This document shows positions 58,918 to 64,000 of a stretch of 64,000 nucleotides of DNA, one piece after another. The notes beneath the pieces are model-generated. The model had not been told where the DNA came from, ran no database searches, and was given only the letters and a program-made list of their open reading frames with translations. This DNA is from Streptomyces chryseus. GTDB lineage: Bacteria > Actinomycetota > Actinomycetes > Streptomycetales > Streptomycetaceae. Position 1 is the first letter of the stretch, and every line of letters begins with the position of its first letter. The translations under genes were made by a program, and so were the position numbers. The DNA is taken from positions 124,001 to 188,000 of the forward strand of contig NZ_BMVO01000008.1 in assembly GCF_014650755.1 (NCBI RefSeq), read 5' to 3'.

Positions 58918-60396
58918 TCAGTCCTTCCGGCCGGCCGCGCCGGCGTCGTCGGCGGGCAGCGGCCGGGCCGAGGTGCGCGCGCTCACGCTCACACCGGGCC
59001 CGCCCGCGTCCTGCGGGGGTACGGACAGGGCGAGCAGAGCGACATCGTCTCCGGCGTCCTGCGGGAGTTCCTGGATGAGGGCGACGGCGTCCTCGACCAG
59101 CGCGGTGGCGTCGGCGGGGCCGGTGCGGCGGGAGAGGAAGTCGGCCACGCCGCTCTCTCCGAGCATCGTTCCGTCGGCCAGGCGGGCTTCGGTGAGCCCG
59201 TCGGTGTAGAGCAGCAGCCCCTGGCCGGGCTCCAGGTGGACGGTGCGCGAGGCGAAGGCCGCCTGCTCGAAGGCGCCGACCAGCATCCCTCCCCTGAGGT
59301 GTACCGGGTCGACGCGCACCCCGCCGCCCGGTCGTGCCCGTACGTGGTAGGCGGGCGGGTGCCCGCCGGACGCCATGGTGACGTCGAATCCCGCGCCGGC
59401 CGCCGGTTCGAGGAATCCGAACAGGCAGGTGCAGAACCGGCTGCCGATGGAGGCGTCGAGCAGCAGGGCCGCGTTCAGCGCGGACAGTACCGCTTCCGGG
59501 TCGTCGTGGTGCTGGGCGGCCGCGCGCAGCGTGTAGCGCGTCAGGGAGGTGACTACGGCGGCCTCGGCACCCTTGCCGCACACGTCGCCGAGGAAGAACG
59601 CCCAGCGCTCCCGGCTCAGCGGGAAGACGTCGTAGAAGTCGCCGCCGACGTCCTGCGGGGAGGCCGTCTGATAGTGGCAGGCCAGTTCGAGCCCGGGAAC
59701 CGTCGGCAGCGCCGGAGGCAGCAGGGTCCGCTGCAGCGTCGAGGCGAAGTCCGCGAGGGCCGCCTTGTCCCGCTCGGCGCGCGTGCGGGCCGCCTGTTCG
59801 ACCCTGCGCCGGTCCTGTTCCACGCGTACCGCGCGCAGCGCCGAGAGCCTCAGTTCCATCTCGCCGAGGACGATCGCGGCCAGATCCGCCAAGGTCGCCA
59901 TGTCGTCGTCGCTGATCACCCGGGGCCGGGTGTCCAGGATGTTCACGGTGCCCAGGCGGTGGCCGTCGGGCGTGGTGATCGGAGCCGCGGCGTAGAAGCG
60001 CACCCCCATCGCGCCCGCGACGAGCGGGTTGGAGCACGCCACGGGGTCGGCGAGCGTGTCGGGGATCACCGTCGTGCCGTCCTTGAGGATCGCCGAGGCG
60101 CACAGTCCGGGGTCGCGCCCGATCTGCCGCACCCCGTCGAGTCCGCTGGCGGCCTTGAACCAGATGCGGTCGCTGTCGACGATGGCAACCGTCGCCACCG
60201 GGACGTCGAAGAGCCGGGACGCCAGCGCCGCCACCCGGTCGAACGCCCCCTCGGGCGGGGTGTCGAGGATGTCGTAGCGCCGTACCGCCTCCAGGCGGGC
60301 CGCCTCCCGCCGGGCCGCCTCCCGCTCCGGGCCGGCCGGGGAGGGCCCGGGTACCGCCGCCGCTCCCGGCGAAGGCGCCGGTACCGATGCTGGCAT
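58918..60396 (-). CDS. GAF-domain PP2C (SpoIIE/RsbU-type) phosphatase
   Basis: This 492-aa cytosolic protein has a Pro/Ala-rich start, a GAF domain (about 35-185, [46 protein letters not shown]), a helical linker ([32 protein letters not shown]) and a SpoIIE PP2C domain (about 235-455) with [24 protein letters not shown] and GDDVALLAL. It should dephosphorylate the STAS protein encoded immediately after it. ATG 60396 follows GGAAGAG by 8 bases; the open frame extends over 3 kb further upstream but only as antisense to the histidine kinase gene. Confidence 0.9.
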   Translation of the reverse strand: MPASVPAPSPGAAAVPGPSPAGPEREAARREAARLEAVRRYDILDTPPEGAFDRVAALASRLFDVPVATVAIVDSDRIWFKAASGLDGVRQIGRDPGLCASAILKDGTTVIPDTLADPVACSNPLVAGAMGVRFYAAAPITTPDGHRLGTVNILDTRPRVISDDDMATLADLAAIVLGEMELRLSALRAVRVEQDRRRVEQAARTRAERDKAALADFASTLQRTLLPPALPTVPGLELACHYQTASPQDVGGDFYDVFPLSRERWAFFLGDVCGKGAEAAVVTSLTRYTLRAAAQHHDDPEAVLSALNAALLLDASIGSRFCTCLFGFLEPAAGAGFDVTMASGGHPPAYHVRARPGGGVRVDPVHLRGGMLVGAFEQAAFASRTVHLEPGQGLLLYTDGLTEARLADGTMLGESGVADFLSRRTGPADATALVEDAVALIQELPQDAGDDVALLALSVPPQDAGGPGVSVSARTSARPLPADDAGAAGRKD

Positions 60397-60708
60397 CCTG
60401 AAGCTCTTCCCGTTCCGCCGGCCTCCGTACGCCCGACGACACGGAGACCCTACGCCAGGTCCGCCGGGCGCCGTCCGTCCCACAGGTCGCCCCAAGGCCC
60501 GCGAAGGACTCCTCGTCGCGGGGTTTTGGCCGGCTCCCGGACGTACAGAAACCACTTCGGGACCGGCGGCGCACCAGAATGCTTGCCGCACAGCAACTGT
60601 GGCAGGATTAGCCTGGCCGTACATCCGGACCATTCGGCCGCGATGCGCACGACCGGCCCCATGTCGGTCGGTCCACGGGGACTTGCAGAACGAGGGGCGG
60701 GAAACAGA
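60397..60708. other. Divergent promoter region of PP2C and histidine kinase genes
   Basis: Contains no gene. Toward the kinase, TTGCCG (60583-60588) and TAGCCT (60609-60614) could be -35 and -10 boxes with a 20-base spacer, about 95 bases before its ATG. Nothing comparably clear was found for the phosphatase. Confidence 0.4.
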
Positions 60709-63700
60709 ATGACTGTGGGCCAGGGGCAGGGGAAGCGCGCCGCGGTGCGGGTGCGCGACGCCGAGCGGGGCAGCGCGGCAGGGGCCGTGGGCGAACCGGA
60801 GCTGCGTCAGCTGCTCGCCGGGCTCACCGCCGTGCGCGACGGCGACTTCGGCACCCGGCTGCCCGCCGACAGCGAGGGGCTCCTCGGGGAGATCGCCACC
60901 GTCTTCAACGGCATGGTCGACCAGCTGTCGCTCTTCACCTTCGAGGTGACGCGGGTGGCCCGCGAGGTCGGCACCGACGGCCGGCTCGGCGGCCAGGCGC
61001 ACGTGCCGGGCGTGGACGGTACGTGGAAGGACCTCACGGACTCCGTCAACGCCATGGCGGGGAACCTGACGACCCAGGTGCGGGACATCGCGCAGGTCGC
61101 GACCGCCGTCGCCCGGGGCGACCTGTCCCAGAAGATCACGGTGGACGCGCGCGGCGAGATCCACGCGCTGAAGAAGACCATCAACACCATGGTCGACGAG
61201 CTGTCCGCGTTCGCCGACGAGGTGACCCGGGTGGCCCGCGAGGTCGGAACCGACGGCCGGCTCGGCGGCCAGGCGCAGGTGCCCGGGGTCGGCGGAACCT
61301 GGCGCGACCTCACCGATTCGGTGAACTTCATGGCCGGGAACCTCACGGCGCAGGTACGGTCCATCGCCCAGGTCGCCACCGCCGTCGCCCAGGGCGACCT
61401 CACCCGCAAGATCGACGTCGACGCGCGCGGCGAGATCCTCGAACTCAAGACGACCATCAACACCATGGTCGACCAGCTCTCCGCGTTCGCCGCCGAGGTG
61501 ACCCGCGTGGCCCGCGAGGTCGGCACGGAGGGGCGGCTCGGCGGCCAGGCGGACGTCAAGGGCGTCTCGGGCACGTGGAAGGACCTCACCGAGTCCGTGA
61601 ACGTGATGGGCGACAACCTGACCGCACAGGTGCGGTCCATCGCCCAGGTCACGACCGCCGTCGCCCAGGGCGACCTCTCCCAGAAGATCCGGGTGGACGC
61701 GCGCGGCGAGATCCTGGAGCTGAAGGAGACCATCAACACGATGGTCGACCAGCTCTCGGCGTTCGCGGACGAGGTCACCAGGGTCGCGCGCGAGGTGGGC
61801 ACCGAGGGGAACCTGGGCGGCCAGGCCACCGTGCGGGGTGTCTCGGGCACCTGGAAGGACCTCACGGACAACGTCAACGTCATGGCGTCCAACCTCACCA
61901 GCCAGGTGCGGTCCATCGCCCAGGTCGCCACCGCCGTGGCCCGCGGCGACCTCTCCCAGAAGATCACCGTCGAGGCGAAGGGCGAGGTCGCCGCGCTCGC
62001 CGGTGTGATCAACACCATGGTGACCACGCTCTCCGCGTTCGCGGACGAGGTGACCCGGGTGGCGCGCGAGGTGGGCACCGAGGGCATCCTCGGCGGTCAG
62101 GCGCAGGTACCCAACGTCGCGGGCACCTGGAAGGACCTGACCGAGAACGTCAACTCGATGGCGAACAACCTCACCGACCAGGTCCGCAACATCGCGCAGG
62201 TGACCACCGCCGTCGCCCAGGGCGACCTCACCCGCAAGATCGACGTCGACGCGCGCGGCGAGATCCTCGAACTCAAGACGACCATCAACACCATGGTCGA
62301 CCAGCTCTCCTCCTTCGCCGCCGAGGTCACCCGCGTGGCCCGCGAGGTCGGCAGCGAGGGCCGCCTCGGCGGCCAGGCCGAGGTCGAGGGCGTGTCCGGC
62401 ACGTGGAAGCGCCTGACGGAGAACGTGAACGAGCTGGCGGGCAACCTCACCCGGCAGGTGCGTGCCATCGCCGAGGTCACCGGCGCCGTGGCCGAGGGCG
62501 ACCTCACCCGTTCCATCACGGTGGACGCGTCCGGTGAGGTGTCCGAGCTCAAGGACAACATCAACTCCATGGTGGAGTCGCTGCGCGAGACCACCCGGGC
62601 CAACCAGGAACAGGACTGGCTCAAGACCAACCTCGCGCGCATGTCGGGGCTGATGCAGGGCCGGCGCGACCTCAAGGTCGTGGCCGAGCTCATCATGGAC
62701 GAGCTCACCCCGCTCGTCGGCGCGCAGTACGGCGGCTTCTACCTCGCCCAGGAGCGGGGCGGCGTCAGCGAGCTGGAACTCATCGGCTCGTACGGTCATC
62801 CCGGCGACGCCTCGGACACCCCGCGCCCGGTGCGCTTCCGGTTCGGGCAGTCGCTGGTCGGGCAGGCGGCGCGCAGCCGCCGTACGATCGCGATCGACGA
62901 TCTGCCGGCCGGTTACATCACGATCTCCTCGGGGCTCGGGTCCACCGATCCCGCGAGCCTGATCGTGCTGCCCATCGTGGTCGAGGGCCAGGTCCTGGGC
63001 GTGATCGAGCTGGCCTCGGTCACCGCGTTCACCCAGGTGCACCGCGACTTCCTGGACCAGCTGATGGAGACCGTCGGGGTCAACGTCAACACCATCGTGG
63101 CGAATGCCCGCACCGACGAGCTGCTCGGCGAGTCCCAGCGCCTCGCCGCGGAACTCCAGGCCCGCTCCGGGGAGCTCCAGGTGCGCCAGGAGGAGCTCCA
63201 GAACTCCAACGCGGAGCTGGAGGAGAAGGCCGCCCTCCTCGCCTCGCAGAACCGTGACATCGAGACGAAGAACCTGGAGATCGAGCAGGCGCGCCAGGAA
63301 CTGGAGGAGCGCGCGCGGCAGTTGTCGCTGGCCTCCAAGTACAAGTCGGAGTTCCTGGCCAACATGAGCCACGAGCTGCGCACCCCGCTCAACAGCCTGC
63401 TGATCCTCGCCCAGCTCCTGTCGCAGAACCCGGCCCGCAACCTCACGCCCAAGCAGGTGGAGTACGCGGGCATCATCCACTCGGCCGGTTCGGACCTGCT
63501 CCAGCTGATCAACGACATCCTGGACCTGTCGAAGGTCGAGGCCGGGAAGATGGACATCAGTCCGGAACGCGTCTCGCTGCGCCGCCTGCTGGACTACGTG
63601 GAAGCGACCTTCCGGCCGATGACGGCCCAGAAGGGGCTCGACTTCCGTATCAGCGTCGCGCCCGGTGTCCCCACCGACCTGATCACGGACGACTCCCGGC

Positions 63701-64000
63701 TGCGGCAGGTCCTGCGCAACCTGCTTTCCAACGCGGTCAAGTTCACCGAGGAGGGGGCTGTCGAACTGCGGATCGCCCCGGCCGCCGAGCCGGACGTGCC
63801 CACGCAGGTGCGCGAGCACGGTCCGGCCCTGTCCTTCCGTGTCCTGGACACCGGCATCGGCATCGCCGAGCCGCAACTCGAAGCGATCTTCGGCGCCTTC
63901 CAGCAGGCGGACGGCACGACCAGCCGCAAGTACGGCGGTACGGGCCTCGGCCTGTCGATCAGCCGGGAGATCGCGCACCTCCTCGGCGGAGCCATCCAGG
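60709..64000 (+). CDS. HAMP-repeat hybrid-type histidine kinase (partial at 3' end)
   Basis: 1097 residues are present and the gene runs off the window. It has no transmembrane helix. Seven HAMP units (about 25-620) follow each other with a 92-residue period, each ending in variants of VAxGDLxxKIxVDARGEIxxLKxTINTMVDxL and separated by [39 protein letters not shown]. Next come a GAF domain (about 655-810), a coiled coil (about 815-875) and the kinase: H-box [14 protein letters not shown] (about 885), N-box [16 protein letters not shown]1 [10 protein letters not shown] and G2 [10 protein letters not shown]. The layout resembles the soluble group III (NIK1-type) kinases and their actinobacterial relatives of about 1,800 aa, which usually end in receiver domains. 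A GGGGCGGGAAA site precedes the ATG. Confidence 0.93.
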   Translation, partial: MTVGQGQGKRAAVRVRDAERGSAAGAVGEPELRQLLAGLTAVRDGDFGTRLPADSEGLLGEIATVFNGMVDQLSLFTFEVTRVAREVGTDGRLGGQAHVPGVDGTWKDLTDSVNAMAGNLTTQVRDIAQVATAVARGDLSQKITVDARGEIHALKKTINTMVDELSAFADEVTRVAREVGTDGRLGGQAQVPGVGGTWRDLTDSVNFMAGNLTAQVRSIAQVATAVAQGDLTRKIDVDARGEILELKTTINTMVDQLSAFAAEVTRVAREVGTEGRLGGQADVKGVSGTWKDLTESVNVMGDNLTAQVRSIAQVTTAVAQGDLSQKIRVDARGEILELKETINTMVDQLSAFADEVTRVAREVGTEGNLGGQATVRGVSGTWKDLTDNVNVMASNLTSQVRSIAQVATAVARGDLSQKITVEAKGEVAALAGVINTMVTTLSAFADEVTRVAREVGTEGILGGQAQVPNVAGTWKDLTENVNSMANNLTDQVRNIAQVTTAVAQGDLTRKIDVDARGEILELKTTINTMVDQLSSFAAEVTRVAREVGSEGRLGGQAEVEGVSGTWKRLTENVNELAGNLTRQVRAIAEVTGAVAEGDLTRSITVDASGEVSELKDNINSMVESLRETTRANQEQDWLKTNLARMSGLMQGRRDLKVVAELIMDELTPLVGAQYGGFYLAQERGGVSELELIGSYGHPGDASDTPRPVRFRFGQSLVGQAARSRRTIAIDDLPAGYITISSGLGSTDPASLIVLPIVVEGQVLGVIELASVTAFTQVHRDFLDQLMETVGVNVNTIVANARTDELLGESQRLAAELQARSGELQVRQEELQNSNAELEEKAALLASQNRDIETKNLEIEQARQELEERARQLSLASKYKSEFLANMSHELRTPLNSLLILAQLLSQNPARNLTPKQVEYAGIIHSAGSDLLQLINDILDLSKVEAGKMDISPERVSLRRLLDYVEATFRPMTAQKGLDFRISVAPGVPTDLITDDSRLRQVLRNLLSNAVKFTEEGAVELRIAPAAEPDVPTQVREHGPALSFRVLDTGIGIAEPQLEAIFGAFQQADGTTSRKYGGTGLGLSISREIAHLLGGAIQ
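61376..61482 (+). repeat. 107-base perfect repeat inside the HAMP array, copy 1
   Basis: This segment is identical, base for base, to 62204-62310, exactly three HAMP units (828 bases) downstream. The other units of the array differ at many synonymous sites, so this identity points to recent gene conversion or unequal exchange between units. Confidence 0.8.
62204..62310 (+). repeat. 107-base perfect repeat inside the HAMP array, copy 2
   Basis: Second copy of the segment at 61376-61482; it encodes the HAMP core [33 protein letters not shown] in both places. It is a likely site for recombination that changes the number of HAMP units. Confidence 0.8.

Noticed and set aside
60397..63978. Upstream extension (over 1,000 codons) of the GAF-PP2C frame
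   Set aside because: It is the antisense of the HAMP kinase; its repeats merely mirror the HAMP repeats, and a good ribosome site sits at ATG 60396.
1..64000. CRISPR arrays, rRNA genes, IS ends, phage genes
   Set aside because: No regularly spaced repeats, no rRNA-like sequence and no transposase or integrase were found; the only transposon-derived piece is the fused IstB domain.

Overview
The window is high-GC actinobacterial DNA, almost certainly from a Streptomyces chromosome. GC-rich third codon positions run throughout. Lineage-typical families are present: an SsgA-like sporulation protein, DUF5133, DUF2637, a TioE-type double-MerR regulator, a LAxTG sortase substrate, a SigB/SigF-type sigma factor and many STAS/PP2C/HATPase partner-switching proteins. 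Several genes appear to be leaderless, with a TAnnnT box 6-8 bases before the start codon. No IS element with recognisable ends, prophage or CRISPR array was seen, but there are several decayed gene fragments and one transposon-derived ATPase domain.

Layout. 1-3113: an aromatic-catabolic operon (ACMSD-type amidohydrolase, two-domain VOC dioxygenase, fumarylacetoacetase-family hydrolase). 3205-6395: CPA1 antiporter and PknB-type kinase. 6638-10410: truncated GH15 gene, then a MarR regulator with a palindromic operator in front of an MMPL exporter. 10500-12086: old yellow enzyme divergent from a MerR regulator through a MerR-type long-spacer promoter. 12182-15608: a small SnoaL/NTF2-like protein, a GNAT acetyltransferase, a questin-oxidase-family protein and a broken siderophore permease. 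16160-19760: a TerB protein, a tRNA-like sequence with an 8-base anticodon loop, an unknown 457-aa protein, an S1-domain fragment and a truncated ORF beside a 7-base tandem repeat. 19822-25765: AraC regulator with quinone oxidoreductase, an STAS protein, an iron-permease-family protein, and an erythromycin-esterase family protein divergent from the TioE-type regulator. 26057-29823: a secreted ricin-type lectin, a sortase-anchored surface protein, DUF5133 and NadE.

30068-39598 is a signalling block. It holds a GAF/PAS/PP2C phosphatase, a patch of gene debris (OMP decarboxylase and lipoprotein remnants), a DMT exporter behind a tetra-proline leader peptide with attenuator-like stems, a MEDS-HATPase protein coupled to an STAS protein, two more STAS proteins, and an RsbQ-RsbP-RsbV-like set in which the RsbP gene carries an apparent +1 frameshift. 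39855-50310 holds mostly single genes: a secreted beta-propeller/Ig-like protein, DUF4239, the SsgA-like protein, flavoproteins, a DUF2637 pair, a secreted endonuclease I and an isochorismatase-type hydrolase. 50342-55783 has a second MMPL exporter, a UPF0114 membrane protein fused in frame to an IstB-type AAA+ ATPase, a class II glutamine amidotransferase and an L,D-transpeptidase.

55984-64000 returns to signalling: an RsbW-like kinase, a membrane Mrr-type nuclease, a SigF/SigB-type sigma factor, an STAS protein coupled to a GAF-PP2C phosphatase, and a HAMP-repeat histidine kinase running off the right edge. Together the window holds five STAS proteins, three PP2C phosphatases, two HATPase proteins and one alternative sigma factor. 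This is a dense set of parts for sigma-factor partner switching, with RsbQ as a plausible small-molecule input.
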